NCBI RefSeq assembly: GCF_004798865.1
Contig: NW_025336259.1
Location: forward strand, 3,778,020-3,842,019
DNA: 64,000 bases
Reading direction: 5' to 3'
Source of the DNA: Varanus komodoensis
Taxonomy: Eukaryota > Chordata > Lepidosauria > Squamata > Varanidae
This document shows, in pieces, positions 22,626 through 33,649 of the stretch. Position 1 is the first letter of the stretch; each line of letters begins with the position of its first letter. Position numbers and translations under genes: made by a program. The notes below the pieces were generated by a model. The model had not been told where the DNA came from and did no database searches. It was given only the letters and a program-made list of their open reading frames with translations.

Positions 22626-24104
22626 CCGCTGCAGGAGCCATTTCTTCTGCTTTCATGTCAGTCGAGCACACATGTACAGATGTGTGTCTGCATGGATGCG
22701 TGATCGAGGAGATGTGGGAACGGTCCCAGCAGCACTAACACCCAGGCATGCTCAGGACACAATACGGGCTCGAACTGACTGTGTAAGGTCCAACCAAGAG
22801 TCCTCGTGCGTGCCATTCTTCAGAGAGGAAACCATTTCAACAGCATCTCCATAGCAAAAGTTAATACCTGCTACAAGCACAAATCAAAAAGAAACCCTCA
22901 GAGTTGTGTGGATTGTCCTCCAAACAACCTACTTTAGTGGGTAACTCGTTGTGTGGTGCAATGACCACCGCCCTTCTCCGCCTTAGTAAACTTTTTATAT
23001 TCTTGTGTATTGCCACTAAAATTCCAGATCTCCAGATGTAAACTCCCCACCAATGGCTTCTGGGCAGCTAAACTTGGGTGCCGTATATCACACGCCTATC
23101 CTTCTCTGCCATATCATGCCAAATTCATCTTCCCATTTGGCATTTCATTTTGATGTTCGAGGCATAAAAGGTGGATGGTTCCCTCAAGCCATTTCTCCTC
23201 TATGAAACTGTAAATTGCTAGGCAATTGAAAAGCAGTTTAAAATACATTGTTAGGCTGGGGAAGAGGGATGCGGGGAGGGAGAATGGGGTTTGGGAGGAA
23301 GGTAAAACACGTGCCTCTAACTTTGCGCACTGAATGCTGTCAGGAAAAACCTGGTCTGAATTCTCCAAACGTGCCTTTTTCAGAGCTAGTGCAGAATCAA
23401 GGCAGGCGTCGTCTCGATTTCCATAAAGCTATCTCCATAAAAGAAATGAATCTCAATAGCTTTATGATAATTAGAGAGTTGGATTTTTTTTCACTGCTAA
23501 TAAGTCTATTGTTATCGTCTCTGCCATTAGGGGGAAAAACGCAGTGTTTCTGTCTGAAATCTGAAAGATAAGGCTGCATTTTAAAGGCATGCTTGTCGAA
23601 GAGTGCTATACCAAAATCCCTCCCAAATGCTTCCCAGGACAAAGTGGGCACAGCAGAAGGTTGCTACTGATAGCCGCTCTTGATGGTTGAAGCTACTCCG
23701 ACATCGGCTTGAACATGGAATGCATTGCAATGTGCTTAAACTTCAAAACGATAGCACTTAACGTTTTTTAATCATTATTTGAGGATTGCCATTCAGAACA
23801 GAGTGAAGGGTTAGCAGCGTTCCCAGGAATTGTCCTGAATGGCTGTATTGCTACATATTCTACAGCTTCCGCCTGCCTTAGTCTCACAGAAACACCTAAA
23901 GGGGATATTTCATCTGGAAACCCATCTGCTACTCCCGTGTCATCTAGGCCAGAGGTTGTGGCTTTACCAGATTCCTTGGATTCAGGGCAGGCTGCCTCCC
24001 GCGTAGTCCTCACTGTCTCCATGCCATAACAGACAGGAGGAAGTGTGAAGGGCTCGGCTACCCAGACTCCCAGGTTTTGATGCATGCAGCCAGCTTTTGC
24101 ATGG
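22626..24104. other. No gene; possible conserved block inside
   Basis: Unique sequence. A minus-strand frame of about 160 codons (23768-24256) runs into the hairpin repeat and has no domain. The block at 23370-23590 is listed separately. Confidence 0.45.
23370..23590. promoter_or_regulatory. Candidate conserved non-coding block
   Basis: This repeat-free block contains CCATAAAGCTATC, GCTTTATGATAATTAGAGAG and TCTATTGTTATCG, words resembling posterior-homeobox, homeodomain and SOX/FOX sites. There is no open frame of note. Inference is from composition only. Confidence 0.3.
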
Positions 24105-24330
24105 AGCTCTCCAGGAATCGAGCCCCACATAACCACTGTGCAAATGGCGTTCCCCTTCTGTGTGTGTCCTGGTAGCCTCTGATTGTGCATGTGATGTAGG
24201 AGAAGGTCGCTCGTTCCATGAGTGTTCATGGATATCCTCTTGGTTGGGTCTAGCACGAAAGAAGCCTGTGAATGCTAGTGGGATGGATTCTGCAGAGCTT
24301 CACCTCAACCTTAACAGGCAGTGCTGCAGA
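24105..24330 (+). repeat. Foldback/hairpin family copy 2
   Basis: Order: GAATCGAGCCCCACATAACC, hairpin arms at about 24137-24166 and 24191-24213, GTTCCATGAGTGTTCATGG, then CTGTGAATGCTAGTGGGATG. The same order appears uninterrupted at 34.9-35.1 kb and split at 10.4/11.1 kb. It is non-coding. Confidence 0.6.
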
Positions 24331-24939
24331 ACTGAACAAAGGCCGCTGAAGAAGGAGACAGCTACTCAGAGGGAGTGGAGAACGGGAGATCCACTAGCCT
24401 GCAGAAGGCTTCATAAGACCTCTGCACATTGCTGAAACACCAGGTCTTTGCAGGTGTTATCAGTCCAATTAAAGCCCTGATAAAACCTGGCTTGACCTGT
24501 GCTGCTGTGACTGTTGGGAGGCTGCACTGCCTAACCTGAGTTTGCCTTACCTGGCATAGAAACAAACACAGCCAGCTCCGCACATGTAATACACAACATG
24601 ACCTTTCCTGTCAGGCCTGACCTTGCTCTGCTGGACAGGATCCAGCCTTTCAGGCAGGATCACCACTGCCGGTCGGCCTCTCCTGGGAGCCCCGTGCCAA
24701 ACTAGACCAGAATATCCTTGCAAGGGGACTTCATCATGAAGCAGTTTTGTCCCCCTGTTGGTCTTCCACAAGAGCCATGATTTGGAGATCAGTAAATGAA
24801 CAGGCCACCATTACTTGGAATCCATGTGTTAGGCTGGACAGAGTGTCGGATATGTACATGCCCTTACACTTTACCGTGCAGACCTATTTTGTGCTCCATC
24901 GGTACAGGATCAGTGAGTTACTCTTAGTCTTGCATCACA

Positions 24940-25145
24940 TGGCATTTGAATCCCACCTTTTTCCTCTTGTGATGAACCCACGGTGGCTTAGGTAGCTCCA
25001 TCTTATCCGGACAACAAGAACCCCGTGAGGCAGCAAGGGAGTGATTGGCCCAAAGTCACCCACAGAGCTTCATGGTCACGTGAGGACTGGAAGCTGAAGA
25101 TCTCTTGGGTCCCAGTCTAGCAGTCACTGGCTCTCGCTCCGCTCT
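24940..25145 (-). mobile_element. CORE-SINE (MIR-like), near full length
   Basis: Reversed text: CCACGGTGGCTTAGGTAGC (tail), CCATCTTATCCGGACAAC (core TTGTTGTGAGGATAAAATGG equivalent), CAAAGTCACCCACAGAGC (GGGTGACTTTGG core) and GGTCCCAGTCTAGCAGTC (tRNA-like head). The core order is that of MIR/CORE-SINEs. It is diverged. Confidence 0.75.
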
Positions 25146-25264
25146 GACATGACCTTGTCAACACTGGGGTACACAACTCAGTCCTATCAGTCCAGAAAAG
25201 CACTAACACATCCTTGGTCATCAAACTCTCTAGCAGCCTTGGGCCAATCATTCTTTATCCATCT

Positions 25265-25560
25265 ACCCAACTCGGACCTAGCGTTCAGGATCTCTTCTCA
25301 ATCATCCCAGAGTGCAGGGCATGCAAGAATGAGGCTAAGAGTGACAGAAAGCTGGATTCTGGCTTGACATCAGGAAGAATGCCCTGACTGTTAGAGCAGT
25401 ACAGCAGTGGAGCCAATGACCCAGGGCTCTCCCACATCGGAGGCATTCGAGAGGCAGCTGTACAGCCATCTGTCAGGGATGCTTTAAGTGGAGTCCTGCA
25501 CTGAGCACCCGATGGCCTTCTTGGCCTCTTCCAACTCTATTATTCTATGCTTCTGACTCT
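25265..25560 (+). mobile_element. CR1 LINE 3' end
   Basis: CCCAGAGTGCAGGGCATGC, TTGACATCAGGAAGAATGCC, GGAGGCATTCGAGAGGCAGC and CTTCCAACTCTATTATTCT follow the CR1 3' sequence seen at 10.8-11.07 kb and 28.4-28.67 kb. It is truncated and non-coding. Confidence 0.85.
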
Positions 25561-25790
25561 CAGGCTTCCACTCTTAAACTCACTTCATCCTCAACTTTTA
25601 GTTAAGAAACTGCCAGAAAATTCCTAAGCATTTTTGTTCACATTTGTCCTAATAATTTGGTGCATTTTATTTTTGCCTGATGGACATATTTTTGCAAACC
25701 ACCTTCCTAATATAATGCACATTTGGACATGATTTTCTCTGAGCTATTGCTTTGATATGCATTTTGATTGGAAAACTCCAGGCACCATTT

Positions 25791-26980
25791 GAATCTGAAG
25801 AATAACCAAGTGGGTCAGCAGTACAAAAGTCAGGAAATTCTCATTAAAATGTGAACTGAGATTGAGACTGAAATGTGGATTGGGTGAATTTCTCCCTCAT
25901 CCTCCCACAGTGAAGGATTTACAAGTGTAATGTCCTGCTGCATCCCAGAGATCTCCCGAAAGGGGAGATTTTGTGTGGTTTCTAACTGCAGGAAGATGAC
26001 CGGGGCTCTGTGGTCCATGAGGACCACGTCCGATGTACGAGCAGTGACGGGCTGAAGGAGATAGCATCCCTGTGGATGCCTCACGGGGAGAACCGAACAT
26101 GCTGTGACTTTCTGCTATGTCCACAGAGCCCATTCCAGCACACGCAGTGTAAGCCAGGCTTTGGCAGAGTGGAGCGGCTTCATTCTGTTCTCTGACAAAA
26201 CCCCGTGGAGTGGACTTTGACTGTTCTTCCCATCCTGACTCAAGAGTTGCACAGATGGTGGATTCTATCCATCACTGCTTCTACTGCCAGTGCAGCATTA
26301 TGTCTTGGCAACCCAGAAAGGGCGATGGGAGCCAAGATGCTTGGAGGCAGATAGAGGGAAAATCACATATTCATGTGAACCAGCCAGCCAGCCAGGCCTT
26401 TGGCTTTGGACTTCTGGTGCCCCTGCGTTTCAGCAAAAAGTTGGTGGTCTTCATCCAAGCAGGACTGTAAACAGATTGATGTAGTGTGTTTGGACACCCA
26501 GAAAACATGGCCTTTTGATGATGGCCTCTTCTGTTTGTGTTCGTCTTCCCTGGCAATCTGGGCACAGGGCAACCTGTTCCAGGGATTTCATCTGACACCC
26601 TTAAGTAATTCAATTCATGCTGCCCTTATGATGCTGTCCACAGAAGCAGATCATGGATTTCTTACTCGAGGGAAAACATTCAAGCTTGGTAGCTTGCCAG
26701 TCTAGTGCAAAATAACAATGTTTTGAGGAGTGGGTAGATCTAATACGCTCACCTTTTGTTTTCTTTTATAAGCAGAAGCAATGAACTGGATGTTGCTTGC
26801 AGTGTCTTTAAAAATATTAACAAGAATGTTAAATGTTAGGTGGGAAAGAGGCAAATCTCCATTCAAAGCAGAATGTGTCTCTGGTTAAATACCTAACAAT
26901 TTGGAAAATGAACTCGCTTATTATGATTACATTTCTTCTGGGAGATGGGTCATTTTCTAATCCTATATTCTGTTAAATAT

Positions 26981-26982
<2 letters not shown>
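25791..26982. other. No feature recognised
   Basis: 1.2 kb of unique sequence. A GCCAGCCAGCCAGG run lies near 26383. No exon, RNA gene or repeat family is recognised. Confidence 0.5.

Positions 26983-27042
<60 letters not shown>
26983..27042. repeat. (TC)30 perfect microsatellite
   Basis: Sixty bases of uninterrupted TC. The perfection suggests high mutability. On the purine strand it can form triplex (H-DNA). Confidence 0.98.
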
Positions 27043-27045
<3 letters not shown>

Positions 27046-27559
27046 AATACGTGTAACTGAGTAAAAATGTCTCTCCCAAATTTACCAACATTTAGGGGAG
27101 TCAACTTGGGGATCTGGACAGCAGCATCTGGGTGGTAGATCCCCTTCTTCCAAGGATCCCCCCTTTTTTTCTCCACAAGCCACTTGGAATCACGATACTT
27201 TAATGATGTGCTGTCAGTTTTGTGGTACTTTGACAGGGGGATGGAAGTTACCAGCACCCAGAACAGGTCTGCTGCTTCCATCACTGGCAGAAACACCTTT
27301 TTCAAAAAAAGTATAGCAAACGGTAGATAACCCAAAACCTATGGCAAACTTAAGCTGCCCCACAAAATTGTCCCACTTTCCCTTCTCCCTAGCGCTTTGA
27401 ATCAAGTGAGAGGCTTTTAGCAGAGTAGCGTGATGCAGCTGATAACCACTTCGCATGTTCTCCCACTACCCAGGCCGGGATCTGCAGTGCCCACTTCTTC
27501 CTGTCCAGGAGCAGCAAGACCCCCTCTGCGTCTCCCCCAGCCACGCAAGCAGGCTCCGG
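27043..27559. other. No feature recognised
   Basis: Unique sequence. Short open frames only, without domains. Confidence 0.5.
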
Positions 27560-27642
27560 CAGAATGGTGCCTGTGTTGTTGTTTGTTGCAAAGCCGTGCC
27601 CAACCCATTGCGACCCCATGGACAACACGCATCATTGCTAAT
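27560..27642 (-). mobile_element. RTE/Bov-B-type fragment
   Basis: TTGTTGTTTGTTGCAAAGCC and CCATTGCGACCCCATGGACA match the reversed RTE/Bov-B 3' region (...GCGACCCCATGGACAA). It is only about 80 bp long and directly abuts a CR1. Confidence 0.7.
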
Positions 27643-27644
27643 TT

Positions 27645-28670
27645 ATGAATGAGTCAGGTAAGAAGGTGTGCAGGAACGCGAATCACAGTTGCAAGGGATA
27701 CAGAATCCAAAACTGGGCTGAAAGCAATGGGATGGCATTTAACTGAGAAAAATTCCAAGTTCTGCACCTACGAAAAAGAGACTAAGTGCATAGTTACAAG
27801 ACTTGACTCAGCGAGTGAGGAGGATCCTGGAATTGTAATTATCTGGCCAGGGAGACTTCTTATCTGGCCAGGGCGACGTCTTATCTGGCCAGGGCGACTT
27901 CTTTTCTAACTTCTTTTATATCTTTTATTTATTTTATATTGTTAATTTTAATTTTATATTGTTATTTTTGTATGGTATTGTATTTTATTGTGTTGTAAGC
28001 CGCCCTGAGGCTTCGGCAAGGGGCGGCATAGAAATGATCTAATAATAATAATAAAAAAAGTAAATCACAAACTGACTATGTGTCAACAATGGGGTGTTGA
28101 CAAATGCTAGGCAAAGCTATTTTGGGCTGTATTAATATTAATATCACTTCCAAATTATGGGAAATACTCATGCTCCTTTATCCTGCACTAGCTAGGCCTC
28201 ATCTTGAATATGGCATCCGGTTCTGGGCATAGTTTAAGACAGGTGCGGACATCGTGGAAAAGGTTCAGAGGAGGGCAACCAAGATGATCAGGGGACTGAA
28301 AACAAAGCCCTGTGAGGACGGATATAAAGAATTGTGGATGTTTAGCCTTGGGAAAGGAGGGTGGATATGATAGCACTCTTCAAGTCCTGGAAAGGGGGGC
28401 AGGATCCCTTCTGGATCTTTCCAGAAGACAGAACATGGAATAATTCAGAAACTGCAGAAAGTCTGGAAAACATCCAGACAAATTTGAGCAATATGATGGT
28501 GGGGCCAATGACTTCAGGCGGTTGTGGGCTCTCCCCCACTTGTAGCCCTTCAAGAGGCAGGTGAACAGCCCTCTGCTCGGGGTGCTTGACCTTGGAGTCC
28601 TGCACTGAGCAGGGGGCTGGGCCTGATGGCCTTATGGGCCCCTTCCAACTCTGTGATTCCATGATCTTGT
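27645..28670 (+). mobile_element. CR1 LINE 3' portion, interrupted by an L2 tail
   Basis: Left part: AAAATTCCAAGTTCTGCACC, the CR1 text for ...KCQVLHL. After the L2 tail (27838-28058) it resumes with TGTGTCAACAATGGGGTG, AGCTATTTTGGGCTGTATTA, CCTCATCTTGAATATGGC and GGTTCAGAGGAGGGCAACC. It ends at CCTTCCAACTCTGTGATTCC. The two halves join in the correct CR1 order, which shows the L2 fragment landed inside. It is inactive. Confidence 0.92.
27838..28058 (+). mobile_element. L2 LINE 3' tail nested in CR1
   Basis: It ends in GTAAGCCGCCCTGAGGCTTC (27995-28014), GGGGCGGCATAGAAATG and an (AATAAT)n tail, the clearest L2 tail in the window. Its start holds a 21-bp unit repeated three times (27840-27902). 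It is very short and severely 5'-truncated, as usual for L2. Low divergence of the tail suggests it is younger than the CR1 around it. Confidence 0.85.
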
Positions 28671-29249
28671 GGGCATTTCCAGCATGTCAAAGTTGAACAG
28701 AACAGCAGTGCAAAGAATGGCACTTCCGGTTCTCTGGCAGCAACAGGACATTCCTCAACCGCATAGCAATTATTTTGCAAAAGGGGAATCCTCTTCCCTC
28801 ACAGCTGCCTCCAGTCTTCTGTGCATGTGGAACCGTCCCCATTGCAGTATACTGAAGACTTCCACAAACAATCTTCCATAGCACTGCCATAAATAATTAA
28901 AGGCAGAACTATACATGTCAAAATAAATTAGAACATTGCCTCTTGCTATGCAGCAGCATTGATTCTCCACCTCCCCCCCCCCGCACACACACCCCATCAT
29001 CCACATCTGCATCATTTATTTGCTTGCTAAAGGGATGAGTCCACAGTTTTGCAAGGGGAGGCAAGCCTGGGCGCGGGATTTCCCGTTTTCTTTCTGCAAT
29101 GGCTTCCTTGCTAATTACATTGCCCACGTGTGCATTTGTGTGTGTCCGAGTCACATTTGTCCCATCCGCAGTCCCTTTTTAAAGTACCTGATAGTTTTGC
29201 TTCTTGAAGAGTGGCTGGGAATTATTGCTAGGGTTGTAATGATCCTCCT
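28671..29249. other. No feature recognised
   Basis: Unique sequence with a C-rich run near 28973-28985. No exon or repeat is recognised. Confidence 0.5.
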
Positions 29250-29505
29250 TGGATCCATCCCTCTTCCATCTGTTGGGCTTCTTCCTGTGCTCAGTCCTTG
29301 CTTAGGGAGCAAGCAGAGCTGGGAGAGGTCTGTGCATGCTCGCACGACCCCGGTTGTGCAATGGGCAGCCTTCTTCCACGGCATGTGCAGCACAAACAAA
29401 AGCTGCACGTCGTGTGTGCAGAAGAAGGATGCTGCTTGCACAGCATCTGTGTGGGCTTGTTTCCTGGCAGACACCCGTGCAAACACTCAGTGTATTTGCT
29501 GAGAC
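29250..29505 (-). repeat. Foldback/hairpin family copy 3 (strongest hairpin)
   Basis: Arms at 29355-29391 and 29402-29442 pair imperfectly around a 10-base A-rich loop. Reverse-complemented, it aligns with copy 1: GTGTTTGCACGG..., ACAAGCCCACACAGATGCTG, CATCCTTCTTC, then GAGCATGCACAGACC as in copy 4. It is non-coding. Confidence 0.6.
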
Positions 29506-29611
29506 GCTGGACTCGCGGCCACAAGGAAGGGGCTGATCTGGGGAGCCAAGCCCAGGGAAGACGATGGATTCCCCCCATCCAGCAGATGCCTCACACATCC
29601 ATCATTGCCAC

Positions 29612-29720
29612 CGTATTTCTAGCCTCTTGCAAGGAACCCAAGGCAGCTTACTGAGGTGTCCTCCTCTCCATTTTATCCTCACAACAACAACCCTGTGGGA
29701 TACCTCAGGCTGCGGAGCAG
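29612..29720 (-). mobile_element. CORE-SINE, 3' half
   Basis: CTTGCAAGGAACCCAAGGC, then CATTTTATCCTCACAACAAC and AACCCTGTGGGATACCTC are the reversed core and tail of the CORE-SINE seen in full at 62.1 kb. The tRNA-like head is missing. Confidence 0.8.
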
Positions 29721-29744
29721 ATATCTAAGACGTGACATACATTA

Positions 29745-29830
29745 GTAGCCCTTCAATCTTGTTGGACTGCAACTTCTACCAGCTATTCAGGCTGATGGGA
29801 GTTGGTGAGTGACAGGTTTTTCAGCCCAGT
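29745..29830. mobile_element. Foldback-MITE fragment
   Basis: TTGTTGGACTGCAACTTCTA and CTGATGGGAGTTGG match the ACTACAACTCCCAT foldback family. Incomplete. Confidence 0.5.
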
Positions 29831-29879
29831 TCATATGTGTACAAATATATATAAAAACAGAGAAACAGTGTGAGTCAGA

Positions 29880-30255
29880 AGGGGTATCCTGAGCCATTTA
29901 GTCTGATCCCCTGGCTCCAGCCGGCTCTGCTCAAGACACACCTACCATGTGCATGTCCAGCCTTTCCTTGAACACCCGCACCGATGGGGCCTCAACCACC
30001 TCCCGTGGAAGCCCATTCCACACCCTCGAGGTCCTGACTGTCAGGAAGTGCTTCCTGGCATCCAAATGGAACCTGGGCTCCCTGAGCTTGGCTCCGTTCG
30101 AGCGCGTCCTGCCTTCCTCTGCAGGGGAGAACAGGTCTCTCCCCACCTCCGTGTGACACCCCCTCACACACCTGTATGTCGCCAACAGATCCCCTCTGAG
30201 TCTCCTCTTCTCCAGGCTGAAGAGACCCAGTTCCCTCAGTCTCGCCTCATATGGC
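29880..30255 (-). mobile_element. CR1 LINE 3' portion
   Basis: Reversed CR1 text: CCATGTGCATGTCCAGCC, ACCGATGGGGCCTCAACCAC, AGGAAGTGCTTCCTGGCATC, TGTATGTCGCCAACAGATCC and CCTCAGTCTCGCCTCATATG. It is closely matched by the copy at 57.2 kb. It abuts a CORE-SINE on its right. Confidence 0.9.
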
Positions 30256-30257
30256 AG

Positions 30258-30500
30258 AAGTGTGGTGTGGCAGTGAAAGTGTTGGTCTGGGGACTGAGGG
30301 GAATCTAGGTTCTAGTCCCCACTCAGCCCTGAACACCACTGGGTGACTTTGGGGCAGCCACTGCCTCTCTGCCTAACCTACCTCACAAGGTAGTTGTTTT
30401 GAGGATAAAATGGATTTGCAGAGGCTGCCTTGGATTCCTTGCAAGAGGAAGAAAGGTGGGATAAAAATACAATGTCGTCATCCTCAGCATCATCTCTCCC
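30258..30500 (+). mobile_element. CORE-SINE (MIR-like), full length
   Basis: Head GTGTGGCAGTGAAAGTGTTG, box-B-like GGTTCTAGTCCCCACTC, core GGGTGACTTTGGGGCAGCC, ACCTACCTCACAAGGTAG, GAGGATAAAATGG, and the tail GGTGGGATAAAAATACAATG. Order and spacing fit a full CORE-SINE with an L2-type tail. Confidence 0.85.
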
Positions 30501-31639
30501 AAAGGGTGACAGTCATATCCCTCCTGTACTCCCAGTGAGAAGTGCAAGCTTAAAATGAAGGCGTGGCCTGTTATGGGAGGAGATGCAAAAATCCTGTGCC
30601 TGATGCAATGAAGAAGGCCATGAACAGGAAGTAGGAGTTACTTACACTTCCTGCTTCTCCTTTCCCTTCAGGCATCCATGGCTATTCCCACTCCTTCCAT
30701 GCAAGGCAAGCTTTGTAGCCCAAAATAGAACTATTCTGAAAGTCCCTTGCTCCCGCTATCAACAGAAAGCAGAATAACAGCCCTCCGTTTACTTGACCCA
30801 TTTAACGGGGTGGATGCTTGTTGGAAGAATGCCACAGGCCACAGAGAAATGAAGAGGAAATATTATATTTCTGAAGTGCGAGGTTTCATTCCTGAAGATG
30901 AGCTACCATTGGCTTGCGCAACAGCGGAGTGTTGAATGGAGCTCATGTAATAAACAAGCAAGAGACCCAAAATAACAGCAACAGAAAACACATTCATTTT
31001 CCTGCACAGAAAGTGAACCACACATGTTCTGAGTTCTTGGAACCTTAAGAAGGAAAACCTCTTGGCTCTAGGAATCATTTCTCAGTGAATAATATTCATG
31101 TGAGCTCAGCACGCAGCTGTTTTGGAAATGCCGCTATTTGCAAGGAGGCAGGCAGGAAATGTGAAAAGATTGGTAAAAACCTGCACAAATGTCATTTAAA
31201 ATATCCAGTGAAAGGACGGCAGTAATAGTTTTCATTTCTTGTATTTCCCCTTTGGTACAGCCCGAGGTTGCACGGATGACCAAGGTACGGAGCAGACAGG
31301 GAGTGTTCAAGCGAAGGAGACAAGCTGAGCTCCCTAATTAGAGACAGGATGGATTTCTACCATAGCTGAAAAACAGCTGAAGGTTGGTTCTGAGAAAACT
31401 TTCCAAGCATGCAAGGTAGAGAGGAGGTAACAGGGGATGGGAGCAGAGGGAGATCAAATTAGGCTGATGAAGGGAGTCAGGGACAGGATGGAGCCAGAGT
31501 CGTACACAGAAATAAGCGGGCAGGAAGAGTAATTGCACAGAGAGGCTGCCACCAATTCCCTATGAGAAAGAATGGCTGGAATGGCTCCCCTGGAGGCCCT
31601 TGGCTGAATCATCCCCAAGTGGCCAGCCCCGACAGCATG
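30501..31639. other. No feature recognised
   Basis: 1.1 kb of unique sequence. No exon, RNA gene or repeat family is recognised. Confidence 0.5.
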
Positions 31640-32125
31640 GCGGTGTTCACACAACACTACAAACTCACATGGTTCACATGCTTTTTACCATGACCTACCG
31701 GACAGACAATCAGGTGTTTTCTACTTCTTTGTGGTTTCCATTCACCCTGCTCAGTCCTCCCACTGCTGGCATATATCCTATCAGTCACAGTGCCTGAAAT
31801 CCCAAGGTGCATTCAATCTTCAATCTCAAGGCGCATCATTCCCTGTTTATGTCACCTGTCTCTTCCTCACTGGCCCACACATCAAGGTTGGATGCCTAGA
31901 GTGACTCCTGCAGTTGCCACTCTTTCCAGAGGACTCTGTGGTAGTTGTATAGCCGAACCACAGAAACCACGATCCAGGGTTCAGACAACACAACAAGCCA
32001 TGGTGGTCCAGAACAACCATAGAACAAGCCATTGTTTCTTAGCATGGTTTCTCAAGACCAAACTAATCATGGTGAAATACCATGACTGGGTTCAGAGAAC
32101 ATCACAAACCAACATTTTTTAAAAG
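31640..32125 (+). mobile_element. 0.5-kb terminal-inverted-repeat family, copy B
   Basis: It begins GGTGTTCACACAACACTACA and aligns, in opposite orientation, with copy A at 20.4-20.9 kb. Shared text includes TCCTATCAGTCACAG, GCCACTCTTTCCAGAGGACT and GAAATACCATGACTGGGTT. It is truncated about 60 bp before the expected right end. Variants of GGTTCAGACAACACAACAAG recur inside it. Confidence 0.65.
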
Positions 32126-32769
32126 CCTATGCCTCTATCACATGGACACTCAACTATGGAAAATGGACAACTGAGGATCACCACAGAATCACACTGTTAC
32201 ATTAAGAATGGTCTAAAGAACTGAACTCACGTTACAAAGGCACACACTTAAATCTCAAGGACTGCTCTGCCAAAGTTATGTTTGTTGTGGCCCAGAGACA
32301 TGTTCTAGGACCAACGCATCATGAGCCATGTTGCCTCATCCAGTAAAACAATTCATCCAACAGTCTACTTGTTATGGAAACTGGCCAAAATATTAACAGT
32401 TTCAACATTTTCTCTAAGCACAGTTAGCTTGCCTTGAAGAAGCTTCCGCATTCTGAATATTTTAGAAGTCCAGGGCTGGGAGCAAGAAGGGTGCAAGCTT
32501 CCCGGCTGCTTTTCATATATTGGAGCTGCAAGAATGGTTCGATTCTTCTGAGGCCTCATTCTGTAGCATAGCTACTGTAAGAGCTAATTCAGTCTCAGGT
32601 GGAAGCAGAAAAACGAAGGTGTAAAACACAGCTTTCCAGAATATTAGATCTGCAGGCCTCTGAAATATCAAAGCTACATAGGCTGTTCCACTGGAAAGGA
32701 TGAAACATTTCCTAAGATTTGGAGCACAACAATCTTGCTTTCTTTCAGAATTCATCTCAGGACGAGGAA
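32126..32769. other. No feature recognised
   Basis: Unique sequence. No exon, RNA gene or repeat is recognised. Confidence 0.5.
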
Positions 32770-33250
32770 GTTGCTGTTTTTACGTGCTGTCAAGTTGTCT
32801 CCGACTTACGGTAGCCCCATGAATTAGAGCTCTCCTAATTGTCCCATCCTTTACAGCCCTGCTGAACACTTGTAAACTCAAGTCTGTGGCTTCTTCGTGG
32901 ACCCAAGCCTTCTCATAGTTTCTGTCCTCTTCCGCTTTCAGCTTTCCCTCTCTGCATTATGTGCATTATATGCGTTATATGCAGGCTTACTTCTGCAGGC
33001 TTACTTCTGCATTATATGCATGAAGCCTCCGTCTCATCATTCTGGGTCCCAGGGAATGTTCTGGCTTGATTTGATCTAGGACCACCTTGTCCATCTTTCT
33101 GCTCTTCCTGGGTATTCACAAAGCTCTCCTGCAGCCCCATGTTTCAAATGCATTCATTTTCTTCGCTGCCTGGTTTTCACGTCCATGCATGGTGATCAGG
33201 ACTAGAGTAGCGTGGGTAGGCTTGGCTTTGCTTGCATACAACTCCCTGGC
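32770..33250 (-). mobile_element. RTE/Bov-B LINE ORF2 C-terminal region
   Basis: Reversed RTE text: GTGCTGTCAAGTTGTCTCCG, ACAGCCCTGCTGAACACTTG, then GGCTTGATTTGATCTAGGAC, CACAAAGCTCTCCTGCAGCC and TTTCAAATGCATTCATTTTC. It contains a local duplication of CAGGCTTACTTCTG with GCATTATATGC flanks (about 32953-33022). It is inactive, with both coding and 3' regions eroded. Confidence 0.88.
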
Positions 33251-33529
33251 CTTCAAGCCCCAACACCCACTCGATCTAGAATTATTCCAGAGAACCCTAA
33301 AGTGGGGGGACTGAGCAAAACTCCTCCAAACCCTGCTTATTAATTGCCCTGCAACCCTTGGTCCCACCTCTGCAAACTCTGATATTCGGGGAAAATGGAA
33401 TTCATGTCGTCTCAACAGATCTATTACAAAGTAAAGCTCACTCTGTTTCTTATATGCACAGGATGGCTGCTGTAAGAGACAGCTGCGTATCTGACAGCTC
33501 TGTCAGACCTTTCTGCGTACTTGCCCGGT

Positions 33530-33612
33530 GTAGCAGGTGCTGGGAAAAAGCTCCATCTGATTGGCAGCATCTCTCCAAGGCTCTGATGGGGAGCTTTTCC
33601 AGCACCTGCTAC
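33530..33612. repeat. 83-nt near-perfect hairpin
   Basis: Left arm 33530-33557 starts GTAGCAGGTGCTGG. Right arm 33585-33612 ends CCAGCACCTGCTAC. The arms pair over about 26 of 28 positions with small bulges, around a 27-base loop. Size and shape are within the range of microRNA precursors, but a young foldback MITE or local inverted duplication is as likely. No flanking target duplication is identified. Confidence 0.8.
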
Positions 33613-33649
33613 CAGACATCCTCTATCTGGATCGAATTTATTGCCACCT

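Noticed and set aside
23768-24256. 162-codon minus-strand frame
   Set aside because: It runs into the hairpin repeat and has no domain. It could be a chance or transposon-derived frame, but nothing supports a host gene.
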